The notes beneath the pieces are model-generated. The model was not told the DNA's origin. It saw only the letters and a program-made list of their open reading frames with translations, and made no database searches. The translations under genes were made by a program, and so were the position numbers. From positions 1 to 64,000 of the forward strand of contig NZ_JACBYW010000012.1 in the NCBI RefSeq assembly GCF_013408175.1: a stretch of DNA of 64,000 nucleotides, written 5' to 3'. Shown here in pieces: positions 38,686 through 47,416 of the stretch. Position 1 is the first letter of the stretch. Every line of letters begins with the position of its first letter. This DNA comes from Actinopolyspora biskrensis. Lineage in GTDB: Bacteria; Actinomycetota; Actinomycetes; Mycobacteriales; Pseudonocardiaceae.

Positions 38686-39555
38686 TCACTCGTCGACCGG
38701 ATCGAGCTCGTCTTCTTCCCGGTACAGCTTCTCCGCCACGTGGATGAAGAAGTCCGGTTCCGAATCGGCGTAGCTCGCCTGGAAGTCCCCGAAGGTCTCC
38801 AACCGCTGGAACCCCACGTCCCGCAGCAGACCACGCATGTAGTTCTTGCGCAGCGGGTACATGTTCAGGAAGTACTCGCTTTCGTCCGGGAAGGTGTACT
38901 TGTAGCGGGCGAGCCCCTGATCGACGTGATCGGGCTCGGCGGCGACCTGGGCGCCACAGTAGTAATAGGTGTGGCTGTTGGAGGACTCCCCGTCGAGGAG
39001 CGCGTCGTAATTGCGCTGATCGATGATCAGAACACCGTCGTAGCGCAGCTTGGCGTAGAACTCGGCCAACGCCTTGCGGCGGTCGTGCTCGGAGAACAGG
39101 TGTGTGAAGGAATTCCCGAGGCAGATGATCGCGTCGAACTCACCGTGGACATCACGGTTGAGCCAGCGCCAGTCGGCGTTCACCACCCGCAGGACGTGCC
39201 CGCCGTAGTCGAACCCGTTCCGGAAGGCCCGCGCCAACATCTGCGGACTTCCGTCCGCGCTCACGGTGTCGAATCCCTCTTCGAGCAAACGCACGGAGTG
39301 GAAGCCCGTCCCGGTCGCCACATCCAGCACGGTGCGGGCCGAACGAGCACGCAGCTGTTCCGTGAAGAAGCGCCCCTCCGTCTCGTAGCGCTTGCTCCAG
39401 TCGATCAGCTCGTCCCACTTGTCCACCAGGCCGCCGACGTACTCCCTGGTGTAGTGGTCGGTGTCGCGAACCTCGGTCGGATTGTCCCCGAACACCTGTT
39501 GATCCAGCATCGCCGGTTCCCGTTCGTCCCGCGTCGTTCCCGCATCGGCCGTCAT
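38686..39555 (-). CDS. Glycine/sarcosine N-methyltransferase (betaine synthesis)
   Basis: SAM-dependent enzyme that methylates glycine to sarcosine and sarcosine to dimethylglycine, the first steps of de novo glycine betaine synthesis in halophiles. 289 aa. SAM motif I VLDVATGTGFHSVRLLEEGF lies near 76-95. Family hallmarks are TDHYTREYVGGLVDKWDELI, ICLGNSFTHLF, LIIDQRNYDALLDG and SHTYYYCGAQV, very close to Ectothiorhodospira and Actinopolyspora GSMT. The ATG at 39555 follows AGAGGTGAGG. Only this half is present: the second enzyme (sarcosine/dimethylglycine methyltransferase), fused or adjacent in several halophiles, is not in the window. Confidence 0.9.
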   Translation of the reverse strand: MTADAGTTRDEREPAMLDQQVFGDNPTEVRDTDHYTREYVGGLVDKWDELIDWSKRYETEGRFFTEQLRARSARTVLDVATGTGFHSVRLLEEGFDTVSADGSPQMLARAFRNGFDYGGHVLRVVNADWRWLNRDVHGEFDAIICLGNSFTHLFSEHDRRKALAEFYAKLRYDGVLIIDQRNYDALLDGESSNSHTYYYCGAQVAAEPDHVDQGLARYKYTFPDESEYFLNMYPLRKNYMRGLLRDVGFQRLETFGDFQASYADSEPDFFIHVAEKLYREEDELDPVDE

Positions 39556-39969
39556 GGTCCTCACCTCTCGTTCGTCGATGCCACGTTCGGCGCTCCTGCA
39601 CCGCACCCGGGGGACGCTAGGCACTTCCCCCCGGAAATCAAGTACCGAGATCGAGGCCCGCTTCGACCGGTTCCGGCCCCAGCGCGGCGAGCTCCCGAAA
39701 AACACCCCTCCCCACCAGGAAGTTCACGAACGCCCGCCGAGCGGGGCGGGGTGTGAACGGGCACGGAGGACGGCCACGTCACATGTTCACCATGCGACCA
39801 CGCGGTTCACGTGGTGCTCGGCACGCTGTCCCGAACCGGTGGACGGACGAGCCGCCGTGAGACGGACGTCCGACCGGCACCGCCTCCTCGCCGCAGCCCG
39901 AAAGCTCCCCGGAGCACTCCCCACGGCCGAAGCACGGGCCCGCCGCGGTTCGGCACGGAAGCACGTGGG
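39556..39969. other. Upstream region of the betaine methyltransferase gene
   Basis: About 410 bp without a supported gene. It contains an inverted repeat ACCACG-n7-CGTGGT at 39797-39815 that could be a regulator site. Frames here are low-complexity Arg/Pro/Gly sequence. Confidence 0.4.
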
Positions 39970-40006
39970 GAAAAGAAAAAGCCGATGTGCGAACGCACAT
40001 CGGCTT
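39970..40006 (-). terminator. Intrinsic terminator of the tRNA operon
   Basis: On the minus strand a 12- to 13-bp perfect stem (arms 39979-39991 and 39994-40006) is followed by TTTTTCTTTT. It lies 11 nt after the last tRNA-Glu and is one of the few T-tailed terminators here. Confidence 0.9.
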
Positions 40007-40016
40007 GGTTTCGGAG

Positions 40017-40089
40017 TAGTCCCGATGGGATTCGAACCCACGTTACCGCCTTGAGAGGGCGGCGTCCTAGGCCTCTAGACGACGGGACC
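40017..40089 (-). tRNA. tRNA-Glu (CTC), distal copy
   Basis: 73-nt cloverleaf read on the minus strand: acceptor GGTCCCG pairs with CGGGACT, anticodon stem CCGCC/GGCGG encloses loop CTCTCAA with anticodon CTC, T-loop GGTTCGAATCC-type. Discriminator A, CCA not encoded. Identical to the copy at 40187-40259. Serves both Glu-tRNA and tetrapyrrole synthesis. Confidence 0.97.
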
Positions 40090-40186
40090 GCACTTTTCGA
40101 ATGATTATTCTAGTAAACCCGGAGACCACTGTGCAGTCCCCATGTTCGCACGGATGAGAACTCCCGTGGAGTTCCACCCGATTTCG

Positions 40187-40259
40187 TAGTCCCGATGGGA
40201 TTCGAACCCACGTTACCGCCTTGAGAGGGCGGCGTCCTAGGCCTCTAGACGACGGGACC
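40187..40259 (-). tRNA. tRNA-Glu (CTC), proximal copy
   Basis: Identical 73-nt gene, 97 nt upstream of the other copy. The spacer between them (40090-40186) contains a GAACTCC/GGAGTTC hairpin and a TAGAAT box, so the distal copy may be transcribed separately as well. Confidence 0.97.
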
Positions 40260-40300
40260 GGGCGAAGACTCCCACTTCATGACTGAAGCGGGTCTTCCAG

Positions 40301-40372
40301 CTGGGGTACCAGGATTCGAACCTAGACTAACTGAACCAGAATCAGTCGTGCTGCCGATTACACCATACCCCA
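40301..40372 (-). tRNA. tRNA-Gln (CTG)
   Basis: 72-nt cloverleaf on the minus strand: acceptor TGGGGTA/TACCCCA, discriminator G, anticodon stem ACTGA/TCAGT around TTCTGGT, anticodon CTG. CCA not encoded. First gene of the Gln-Glu-Glu array, 41 nt before tRNA-Glu. Its charging needs GluRS plus GatCAB, both encoded in this window. Confidence 0.97.
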
Positions 40373-40528
40373 TCGGCACCGCTGAACATCGTATCACCCT
40401 ACGAAGTTCCCCGAAGCCCCGGGGTCCTTCACTTGATGACCTCTGTTCATCGCGTTGGTTAATATACTAGACCATGCCCGCGCCCCCTTTGAAACCACCC
40501 CCCGATCACGACGATTTCGCAGGTGAAA

Positions 40529-40564
40529 GCGGCGGGACCCCGAAAGCGGGAACAGCCCCGCCGC
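40529..40564 (-). terminator. Putative terminator after the HAD hydrolase gene
   Basis: Inverted repeat GCGGCGGG/CCCGCCGC (arms 40529-40536 and 40557-40564) 11 nt downstream of the stop codon. Confidence 0.5.
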
Positions 40565-40574
40565 ACTTTCCCGA

Positions 40575-41366
40575 TCAGCCGGACCCGGCGAGGCTGTCAC
40601 ACCGCGCGGAAACCCCGACCTCACCGCCGAGGTAAGGCAGGTCACACACCAGCAGCTCCGGCAGCTCGTACAGGTTCGCGATCACCGAAACCGGATCACC
40701 GGAGACGGAGAGCCCGGCGCTCGCACGCGCCTCCCTGTCCAACCACACCCCGTGCATCCCGGCCCGAGCGGCCCCCTCCGCGTCCACGTCCAAGCTGTTA
40801 CCCACGTGTGCCACTTCGTGCGGCGCGAGGTCCAGGGCCGCGCAGGCGGCGTAGAAGATCCCCTCCGACGGTTTGGAGACACCGCACTCACCCGAGATCA
40901 ACATCGCGTCGAACGTGTCCGCCAGCCCCACGGCCGCGAGTTTGTGCCGTTGGTACGCCCCCGGTGCGTTGGTGATGACCGCCACTGCCAGACCGCTGGC
41001 CCGCAACCAGTCCAGGCAATCGGTGACGTCGTCGAAAAGCTCCCAGGAGTCCCGCATCGCACTCATGCGCCGCCGTTCACGAGCGCGGACCTCGTCCTCA
41101 CCCAAGTGCTCCCCGAAAGCCGCGAAGAAGTCACGCGTCCGGCTGAGGCACATCGTCTCGAAGTCGATCTCTCCCGCCATCATGCGCGCGTGGTACTCGG
41201 CCGTTATCCGCTGCCACATCGGCCACGCGGCGTCGTTGCCGGTCAGCGCCATGAAAGCGCGCCTGGCGGAGCGCTGACTGTCCAACAGGGTGTCGTCGAT
41301 GTCCAGGCAGACGGCTTTGATCCTGCGAAATTCACCGGGTATCGGTACCTCACGTGCGGATGTCAC
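40575..41366 (-). CDS. HAD-family hydrolase
   Basis: 263-residue haloacid dehalogenase-type phosphatase. Motif I is CLDIDDTLLD (about 20-29) with the nucleophilic Asp, motif II is VITNAPG, motif III lies in GVSKPSEGIFYAAC, and motif IV in HVGNSLDVDAEGAARAGMHGVWLD. A helical cap follows motif I, so it is a class I member resembling phosphoglycolate- or nucleotidase-type enzymes. Substrate unknown. GTG start at 41366 with no good ribosome site; a leaderless or later start is possible. Lies between gltX and the tRNA array on the same strand. Confidence 0.87.
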   Translation of the reverse strand: MTSAREVPIPGEFRRIKAVCLDIDDTLLDSQRSARRAFMALTGNDAAWPMWQRITAEYHARMMAGEIDFETMCLSRTRDFFAAFGEHLGEDEVRARERRRMSAMRDSWELFDDVTDCLDWLRASGLAVAVITNAPGAYQRHKLAAVGLADTFDAMLISGECGVSKPSEGIFYAACAALDLAPHEVAHVGNSLDVDAEGAARAGMHGVWLDREARASAGLSVSGDPVSVIANLYELPELLVCDLPYLGGEVGVSARCDSLAGSG

Positions 41367-41474
41367 CCCGTGAGGCTAGGCCCCCACCCGGAGTGGCCGA
41401 CTCGACCAATTTGGTGATACTTAAATCACTGTCGCGATTCAGCTCGCGCGTGCATCAGCACATGAACCCGACCA

Positions 41475-41507
41475 CCGTGTCGGTTTCGCCGGACGAAACC
41501 GACACGG
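41475..41507 (-). terminator. Terminator after gltX
   Basis: Perfect 14-bp inverted repeat CCGTGTCGGTTTCG/CGAAACCGACACGG (arms 41475-41488 and 41494-41507, 5-nt loop), 47 nt after the gltX stop codon. Confidence 0.8.
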
Positions 41508-41553
41508 TTCGGGCGTTCTACCCCGCTCCCCGGCGGGAACACGCGCTCCGGGC

Positions 41554-43068
41554 TCACCGCTCGGAGCCGTACTCCAGAGCGGTACGCAGCCTGCGGAGGC
41601 TGGTCTGCCTGCCGAGCAGCTCCATGGACTCGAACAGCGGCGGTGAAACGGTACGGCCGGTGATCGCCACGCGCACGGGCGTGAAGGCCTTGCGGGGTTT
41701 GATCCCCAGCCCCTCCACGATCGCCGCCTTCAACGCGTTCTCGATCTCCGAAGTCACCCATTCGGTGACACCTTCGAGCGCTTCGACGGCCGCGGAGAGC
41801 ACGGGGGCCGCATCGGCGCCGAGGGCCTTCTCCGCCGCGGCCTGCTCCGGAGCGAACTCGGAGCCCGCGAACAGGAAGCCCATCATGCCCACGGCGTCCG
41901 ACAGGACCACCACCCTCTCCTGAACCAGCGGCGCGGCCTGCCGCACGAGTTCCCGCTGCTCCGCGCTGGGCTGCTCGGGCAGCACCCCGCCGCGCACCAG
42001 GTGGGGAACGACCCTGTCGACGAAGTCGTCCAACGAGAGGGCACGCAGGTGCGCTGCGTTTATGGCGTCCGCCTTCTTCTGGTCGAACCGGGCCGGGTTG
42101 GCGCTGACCCTGCCGATGTCGAAGGCACGCACCATCTCGTCGATGCCGAAGACGTCCCGGTCCTCCGCGATGGACCACCCGAGCAGGGCCAGGTAGTTGA
42201 GCAACCCCTCGGGGATGAAACCGCGCTCCCTGTGGTGGAACACGTCGGACTGCGGATCACGCTTGGACAGCTTCTTGTTGCCCTCGCCCATCACGAAGGG
42301 AAGGTGTCCGAAGCGGGGGGTGGCATCGGTGATGCCGACACGCTGCAGCGCCTCGTAGAGCGCGATCTGACGCGGGGTGGAGGACAGCAGGTCCTCGCCG
42401 CGCAGCACATGCGTGATCCCCATCAGGGCGTCGTCGACCGGATTGGTCAACGTGTACAGCGCATCACCGCTGCCGCGCACCAGCACCGGATCCGGCACAC
42501 TCCCCGCGGGGAAGGTGACCTCCCCACGGATGAGGTCGGTGAACCCTATGTCCCGTTCCGGCATGCGCAGCCGCAGCACCGGGCTGCGTCCCTCCGCGCG
42601 CAGTTCGGACTTGCGCTGTTCCGTCAGCTCGCGGTCCGCGTTGTCGTACCCCAGCTTGGGGTCGCGGCCCGCGTCCCTGTGACGCTGCTCCACCTCCTGA
42701 GGAGTGGAGAACGACTCGTACAGTTCCCCCGCTTCCAGGAGCCTGCGCGCCACATCGGCGTAGATCTCGCTGCGCAGGCTCTGCCGGTAGGGCCCGTGGG
42801 ACCCGCCCACGTCGGGGCCCTCGTCCCAGTCGAGCCCCAACCAGCGGAGCGCTTCCAGCAGCGCCTGGTAGGAGTCCTCGCTGTCCCTGCTCGCATCGGT
42901 GTCCTCGAGCCGAAAGATCAGGGATCCGTTGTTGTGTCTGGCGAACGCCCAGTTGAACAGGGCGGTGCGAATCAGTCCGACATGCGGTGTCCCCGTGGGC
43001 GACGGGCAGAAGCGGGCGCGCACGGGACGGTCGGACTCGGCGGCTGTGGTGACATCTGGCGTGCTCAT
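41554..43068 (-). CDS. gltX: Glutamyl-tRNA synthetase, probably non-discriminating
   Basis: Class I synthetase that charges tRNA-Glu. 504 aa. Class I signature [20 protein letters not shown] near 22-41 (HIGH box as PHVG), the KMSKS-type motif NKKLSKRD near 265, and typical [15 protein letters not shown] and [12 protein letters not shown]-like elements (here [16 protein letters not shown]). No GlnRS is visible and GatCAB is present. It therefore presumably also mischarges tRNA-Gln with Glu for later amidation; this is family knowledge, not seen in the sequence. ATG start. Followed by a HAD hydrolase and the Gln/Glu tRNA array. Confidence 0.96.
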   Translation of the reverse strand: MSTPDVTTAAESDRPVRARFCPSPTGTPHVGLIRTALFNWAFARHNNGSLIFRLEDTDASRDSEDSYQALLEALRWLGLDWDEGPDVGGSHGPYRQSLRSEIYADVARRLLEAGELYESFSTPQEVEQRHRDAGRDPKLGYDNADRELTEQRKSELRAEGRSPVLRLRMPERDIGFTDLIRGEVTFPAGSVPDPVLVRGSGDALYTLTNPVDDALMGITHVLRGEDLLSSTPRQIALYEALQRVGITDATPRFGHLPFVMGEGNKKLSKRDPQSDVFHHRERGFIPEGLLNYLALLGWSIAEDRDVFGIDEMVRAFDIGRVSANPARFDQKKADAINAAHLRALSLDDFVDRVVPHLVRGGVLPEQPSAEQRELVRQAAPLVQERVVVLSDAVGMMGFLFAGSEFAPEQAAAEKALGADAAPVLSAAVEALEGVTEWVTSEIENALKAAIVEGLGIKPRKAFTPVRVAITGRTVSPPLFESMELLGRQTSLRRLRTALEYGSER

Positions 43069-43136
43069 GACAGGTTCAGCTTATCCATCGTGTTCCGCGG
43101 GTTGACCGGCGCGTCCACTCCGCGCATGCTGAAGTT

Positions 43137-43154
43137 ATTCAACGGTTGTTGAAT
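43137..43154. promoter_or_regulatory. Operator-like palindrome ATTCAAC-GGTT-GTTGAAT
   Basis: Perfect 7-bp arms with a 4-bp centre, 18 bp in all, ending 18 bp before the flavin monooxygenase start and inside the gltX/monooxygenase divergent region. Its size and AT-rich arms suit a TetR- or MarR-type repressor. No such repressor gene is adjacent. Confidence 0.55.
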
Positions 43155-43172
43155 TTTGCTAGGAGGGTCGTG

Positions 43173-44405
43173 ATGAGGCGAACCACCTGTTGCATCGTCG
43201 GGGGCGGCCCCGCGGGCATGGTCCTCGGCCTGCTGCTGGCACGCTCCGGCGTGAGCGTGACCGTGCTGGAGAAGCACTCCGACTTCCTGCGCGACTTCCG
43301 GGGTGACACGGTGCATCCCACGACCATGGCCCTGCTGGACGACCTGGGCCTGGCCGAACGGTTCGCGGAGCTCCCGCAGAACAGGCTCGACACGGTACGG
43401 CTCCCCGTCGGCCCCGACGGGGAGCTCCACACCGTGGGAGACTTCCGACGACTGCCGATCAAGTACAACTACATCGCCATGGTCCCGCAGTGGGACCTGC
43501 TCGATCTGCTCGCGGACGAGGGACGGCGGGAACCGAGCTTCACGCTGCTGACGGACGCCGAGGTGACGGGGCCGGTCCGGGAGCACGGCAGAGTGACCGG
43601 CGTCGAGTACCGCTCCCCCGACGGAAGCACGGAACGGCTGCTGGCTACCGTGACCGTCGCCTGCGACGGGAGGAACTCCTTCGCACGCGGAATTCCCGAA
43701 CTGGTTCCGCGCGACTTCCCCACACCGATGGACGTCCAGTGGTTCCGCCTGCCGAAAACGGCGCGGGACCCGGCCGGAGCCTTCGGAACGATCCGCAGCG
43801 GCTCGTTCACCGTCCTGCTCGACCGGGGGGACTACTACCAGGCCGCCTCGATAATCGCCAAGGGCACCGACGCGGCCGAACGCGCCCGGGGCGTCGAGAA
43901 CTTCAACCGCGACCTGCGACGACGCCTGCCCTGGCTGGACGACGGGCGGCAGCTCGTACGGAGCTGGGAGGACGTGAAGCTGCTGCACGTCAGCCTGGAC
44001 CGGATGCGCAAGTGGCACATCCCCGGGCTGCTCTGCATCGGTGACGCCGCACACGCGATGTCACCGGTGGGTGGAATCGGCATCAACCTCGCGGTTCAGG
44101 ACGCCGTGGCCACGGCACGGCACCTCGCCGGCCCCCTGCGCGCGGGAAGGCTGCGCAGGCACCACGTGGCCGCGGTACAGCGCCGCCGGAAACCGGTCAC
44201 CGCGCTGCTGCAGCGGCTCCAGCGCACCGTCCACGAAGACGTGATCGAACCCGCACTGCGCGGAAGCATCGACTTCGAGGACCGGGCGAGACTACCGCTA
44301 CCGCTGAGGCTGCCGCCGAAGGTCCCGTGGCTGCGTGCGATACCGCCGTACGTCTTCGCCTACGGAGCCTTCCGGGAACGACCGCCGAGGAGCGCCGTTC
44401 ACTGA
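43173..44405 (+). CDS. FAD-dependent monooxygenase, PHBH fold
   Basis: 410-residue group A flavoprotein monooxygenase/oxidoreductase. FAD-binding GxGxxG in CIVGGGPAGMVLGLLLA (about 7-23), the DG motif in VACDGRNSFARGIP, and the GD motif in LCIGDAAHAMSPVGGIGINLAVQDA. The substrate is unknown; related enzymes act on aromatics or polyketide-like rings. ATG at 43173 with AGGAGG 6 nt upstream. It is divergent from gltX and just downstream of a perfect 18-bp palindrome, so inducible expression is likely. It is not part of the core order and may be acquired. Confidence 0.88.
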   Translation: MRRTTCCIVGGGPAGMVLGLLLARSGVSVTVLEKHSDFLRDFRGDTVHPTTMALLDDLGLAERFAELPQNRLDTVRLPVGPDGELHTVGDFRRLPIKYNYIAMVPQWDLLDLLADEGRREPSFTLLTDAEVTGPVREHGRVTGVEYRSPDGSTERLLATVTVACDGRNSFARGIPELVPRDFPTPMDVQWFRLPKTARDPAGAFGTIRSGSFTVLLDRGDYYQAASIIAKGTDAAERARGVENFNRDLRRRLPWLDDGRQLVRSWEDVKLLHVSLDRMRKWHIPGLLCIGDAAHAMSPVGGIGINLAVQDAVATARHLAGPLRAGRLRRHHVAAVQRRRKPVTALLQRLQRTVHEDVIEPALRGSIDFEDRARLPLPLRLPPKVPWLRAIPPYVFAYGAFRERPPRSAVH

Positions 44406-44640
44406 CGCCCGCGGCGACCGTTCCCACACCCCGGTACCCGACCGGATCCGGGACGGCTCACCGACGTCTTCCCGTCGAGTTGTCGGCCGGTGCGGGTTTT
44501 CCCTCGACGCGGGCAGCGTCGGGACGCACCACCCGAGCAACCGGCGCCGCGGGTTCTCCCGTGCTGCTCCCACGAGGACGGTCCCGAGGTCGTGCAGGTG
44601 GCCACCCGGTACCGGGGCACCCGCTCACGAGGCCGCGGGA

Positions 44641-44657
44641 GGTTCCGCCACGGAACC
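44641..44657 (-). terminator. Small hairpin after the FAH-family gene
   Basis: GGTTCCG-CCA-CGGAACC, 7-bp stem with a 3-nt loop, about 30 nt beyond the stop codon of the FAH-family gene. The rest of the 282-bp gap to the monooxygenase holds nothing I can support. Confidence 0.4.
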
Positions 44658-44687
44658 ATCCGCGGCGACCCGAGCAGCGAAAACCGG

Positions 44688-45470
44688 TCAGGCCTGCTGC
44701 ACCGGATTGGTGAGAGTTCCCAGCCCGTCGATGGAAACCGAGACCTTCTGCCCCGGCTGCAGCGGACCGACCCCCGAAGGAGTTCCGGTCAGGATCACAT
44801 CGCCGGGCAGCAAGGTCATGACGCGGGAGATGTACGAAACCAGACCGGCCACGTCGTGTACCAGCAAAGAGGTCCGCGACTCCTGCACCGGTTCGCGGTC
44901 CAGTTCCGTGCGCAGCGCCAGGTCCGAGGCATCCGCGGCCGTGTCGATCCACGGTCCGAGCGGGCAGAAGGTGTCGTAGCTCTTGGAACGCGTCCACTGC
45001 CCGTCGGCCTGCTGCTGGTCCCGTGCGGTCACGTCGTTGGCGATCGTGTAGCCGAGCACGACCTCGGTGCCGCGGGCCTCCGGAACGTCCTTGCAGGGCT
45101 GTCCGATCACCGCCGCGAGCTCACCCTCGTAGTCCACCCGCTCGGAATCGGGCGGCATCTTGATCGGCGCGCTCGGACCGACGACCGCCGTGGACGGTTT
45201 CATGAACAGAACCGGGTTCGGCGGCACCTCCGATCCCATCTCCCGTGCGTGTTCGGCGTAGTTCTTCCCCACGCACAGCACCTTGGTCGGCAGGATCGGC
45301 GCCAGCAGCCGCACATCGGCCATCGGCCATTTGCGGCCGGTGAACGTCGGCTCCCCGAACGGGTGCTGGTCGATCTCGACGGCGAGCACCTTCTCACCGG
45401 GGGACTTGGGATCCGGCTCCAGAGCGACGAACGAGACCCCTTCGGGTTGAGCAACACGTGCCAGGCGCAA
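44688..45470 (-). CDS. Fumarylacetoacetate hydrolase-family protein
   Basis: 260-residue FAH-fold enzyme. Seen: the core YAEHAREMGSEVPPNPVLFMKPSTAVVGP-type region (split by me), the metal-binding acidic motif RVDYEGELAAVIG, GYTIANDVTARDQQ, and GDVILTGTPSGVG. The family includes 2-hydroxyhepta-2,4-diene-1,7-dioate isomerase, acylpyruvases and oxaloacetate decarboxylases. The exact activity cannot be assigned. TTG start at 45470 with GGAGG 6 nt upstream. Conserved neighbour of gltX in actinobacteria (M. tuberculosis Rv2993c), so a housekeeping role such as acylpyruvate clearance is plausible. Confidence 0.88.
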   Translation of the reverse strand: MRLARVAQPEGVSFVALEPDPKSPGEKVLAVEIDQHPFGEPTFTGRKWPMADVRLLAPILPTKVLCVGKNYAEHAREMGSEVPPNPVLFMKPSTAVVGPSAPIKMPPDSERVDYEGELAAVIGQPCKDVPEARGTEVVLGYTIANDVTARDQQQADGQWTRSKSYDTFCPLGPWIDTAADASDLALRTELDREPVQESRTSLLVHDVAGLVSYISRVMTLLPGDVILTGTPSGVGPLQPGQKVSVSIDGLGTLTNPVQQA

Positions 45471-45536
45471 GCGAAACCTCCGTTATCTACTTTCCCCGGA
45501 CAGCCTACGTGCCGCGCACCCGAACAACTCGCCTGG

Positions 45537-47225
45537 TCACCCGCTGCCCGGCAGGCTCACCTCGCCGATCCCGGCCCGCCGTATCGCCTTGTGGGCGAAC
45601 GCGTCACGCAGCGCGTACCAGCTGGCCTCGACGATGTTGCCGTGGACTCCCACGGTGGTCCACTCGAGGGAATCGTCCCGCGATTCGACGAGCACCCGGG
45701 TGACCGCGTCCGTACCCGAGGTGTCGGTGAGGATCCGCACCTTGTAGTCCACCAGCTCGACCTCGTCGAGCCAGGGGAGCCGCGGAACCAGCCCGGCGCG
45801 GAGCGCCGCGTCCAACGCGTTGACCGGGCCGTTCCCCTCGGCCGTGGCGATGACCCGCTCACCGTCCACGTGCAACTTGACCGTCACCTCGGACACGACC
45901 TGCCCGTCCGGACGGTGGTCGAGCGAGACCCGGTAGGACTCCAGCTCGAAGGGAGCTCCGAACGAGGCCCCGACGGAGGTCTCCGGCTTCCCCTCGCGGA
46001 CATCTCCTCCCCCGGCGATCGCGAGTTCACGACGCAGCAGCAGCTCCAGCGAGGCGTCAGCCCCCTCGAACGACCACCCGTGGGCTTCCAGCTCCTTCAC
46101 CCTGCGCACCGCGCCGGTCACCGCATCGGGCGAACCGCTCAGGTCCAGCCCGAGCTCGGCCGCCTTGAGTTCCAGGCTCGCGCGTCCGGCCATCTCGGTG
46201 ACCAGCACGCGCATTCCGTTGCCCACCCGTTCCGGATCGATGTGGTTGTACAGCTCCGGGTCCACCTTGATCGCGCTGGCGTGCAGTCCCGCCTTGTGGG
46301 CGAAGGTGGAGGTGCCCACATAGGCCTGGTGCGTGTCCGGGGCGAGATTGGCGATCTCGGCCAGCGCGTGCGAAACGCGGCTGAGCTCGGCGAGGTTGCC
46401 CTCGGGAAGCACCGGGATGTCGAGCTTGGTCTCCAGGTTGCCGATCACGGAGAACAGATCGGCGTTTCCCGCGCGCTCGCCGTACCCGTTGGCCGTGCAC
46501 TGGACGTGACTCGCCCCCGCCTGAACCGCGGCCAGCGTGTTCGCCACGGCACACCCGGTGTCGTCCTGGCAGTGGATTCCCACTCGGAAACCGGTGCGCC
46601 GAACGACCTCCTCGACCGTTCGCGCCAGACCGGTGGGCAGCTGTCCGCCGTTGGTGTCGCAGAGGCAGACCAGATCGGCCCCCGCGTGCACGGCCGACTC
46701 CAGCACGCGCAGCGCCGTGTCGGGGTCGTGGGCGTACCCGTCGAAGAAGTGCTCGGCATCCAGGAACACGCGCCGCCCGTGTTCGACGAGGTGGCGCACG
46801 GTGTCCGCCACCATCGCGCAGTTCTCCGCCACGTCGGTGCGCAACGCGTGCTCGATGTGCCTGCTGTCGGACTTCGCGACCAGGGTCACCACGGGCGCCC
46901 GGGATTCGAGCAGCGCCGCCACCTGCGCGTCCTCCCGCACGGAGGCGCCGGGCCTGCGCGTGGAGCCGAAGGCTGTGAGTACGGAGTGCCTGAGTTCGAG
47001 CTCGCCCTCCGCCGCTCGTTGGAAGAACTCGGTGTCCTTGGGCAGCGCCCCGGGCCAGCCTCCCTCGATGAACCCCACGCCGAGGGCGTCCAACGTGCTC
47101 GCGACGGCGAGCTTGTCCGACACCGAGTAGGAGATACCTTCACGTTGGGCTCCGTCACGCAGTGTGGTGTCGTAGACGTGAAAAGCGTCCGCGGACGGAG
47201 TTCCTGCCGGGCTGGTGCGGGTCAC
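45537..47225 (-). CDS. cimA: (R)-citramalate synthase
   Basis: Condenses pyruvate with acetyl-CoA to citramalate, providing 2-ketobutyrate for isoleucine without threonine deaminase. 562 aa, homologue of isopropylmalate synthase. N-terminal TIM barrel (about 10-280) has YDTTLRDGAQREGISYSV, HCQDDTGCAVANTLAAVQAG and QCTANGYGERAGNADL. The C-terminal regulatory domain (about 400-550) contains VDYKVRILTDTSGTDAVTRV and resembles the LeuA allosteric domain. GTG start with GGAGG 4 nt upstream. Preceded by a leader ORF and a T-tailed terminator, and located beside leuB. TIGR00977-type CimA rather than LeuA judged by the GYGERAG and DDTGCAVAN elements. Confidence 0.9.
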   Translation of the reverse strand: MTRTSPAGTPSADAFHVYDTTLRDGAQREGISYSVSDKLAVASTLDALGVGFIEGGWPGALPKDTEFFQRAAEGELELRHSVLTAFGSTRRPGASVREDAQVAALLESRAPVVTLVAKSDSRHIEHALRTDVAENCAMVADTVRHLVEHGRRVFLDAEHFFDGYAHDPDTALRVLESAVHAGADLVCLCDTNGGQLPTGLARTVEEVVRRTGFRVGIHCQDDTGCAVANTLAAVQAGASHVQCTANGYGERAGNADLFSVIGNLETKLDIPVLPEGNLAELSRVSHALAEIANLAPDTHQAYVGTSTFAHKAGLHASAIKVDPELYNHIDPERVGNGMRVLVTEMAGRASLELKAAELGLDLSGSPDAVTGAVRRVKELEAHGWSFEGADASLELLLRRELAIAGGGDVREGKPETSVGASFGAPFELESYRVSLDHRPDGQVVSEVTVKLHVDGERVIATAEGNGPVNALDAALRAGLVPRLPWLDEVELVDYKVRILTDTSGTDAVTRVLVESRDDSLEWTTVGVHGNIVEASWYALRDAFAHKAIRRAGIGEVSLPGSG

Positions 47226-47293
47226 TGTCCCTCCAAAGGACGATGTTCGGTTGGTCCGGAACGTGCTGTGGACGCTTGGCGGATCCACTGGGA

Positions 47294-47366
47294 AACAAAA
47301 AAAGACCCCTCGCGGATGCGAGAGGTCTGCGCGTCGGGCGAAAGGAACTCGATTCACCCGACGCGC
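47294..47366 (-). promoter_or_regulatory. Candidate isoleucine attenuator upstream of cimA
   Basis: On the minus strand, reading toward cimA: a perfect 10-bp hairpin GCGCGTCGGG/CCCGACGCGC (arms 47357-47366 and 47329-47338) overlaps the stop codon of the leader ORF. A second hairpin follows (arms 47318-47328 and 47303-47313, 11 bp including one G-T pair, loop of 4) and is trailed by TTTTTTTGTTT. The second is a typical intrinsic terminator, 69 nt before the cimA GTG. The layout parallels the ilvB leader. I could not identify an antiterminator pairing by eye. It could instead simply end leuB transcription. Confidence 0.65.
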
Positions 47367-47416
47367 TTGCCAATAATGTCCTTCACGTGGCGGAACACGC
47401 GGCCATGCTCGCACAC
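47354..47416 (-). CDS. Candidate cimA leader peptide
   Basis: 20-codon frame from GTG 47416 to TGA 47354, with GGAG about 10 nt upstream. It reads VCEHGRVFRHVKDIIGKRVG. Its two isoleucines are consecutive ATT codons (47372-47377), rare in this GC-rich genome where ATC is the norm, and lie 5 nt before the first arm of the downstream hairpin. The end DIIGKRV resembles DILVLPGRV of the ilvB leader. Another GTG one frame over gives an unrelated 11-residue peptide. Confidence 0.5.
   Translation of the reverse strand: MCEHGRVFRHVKDIIGKRVG

Noticed and set aside
39700-40016. Second methyltransferase of the betaine pathway hidden upstream of GSMT
   Set aside because: No SAM motif or protein-like frame in any of the six frames up to the tRNA array.
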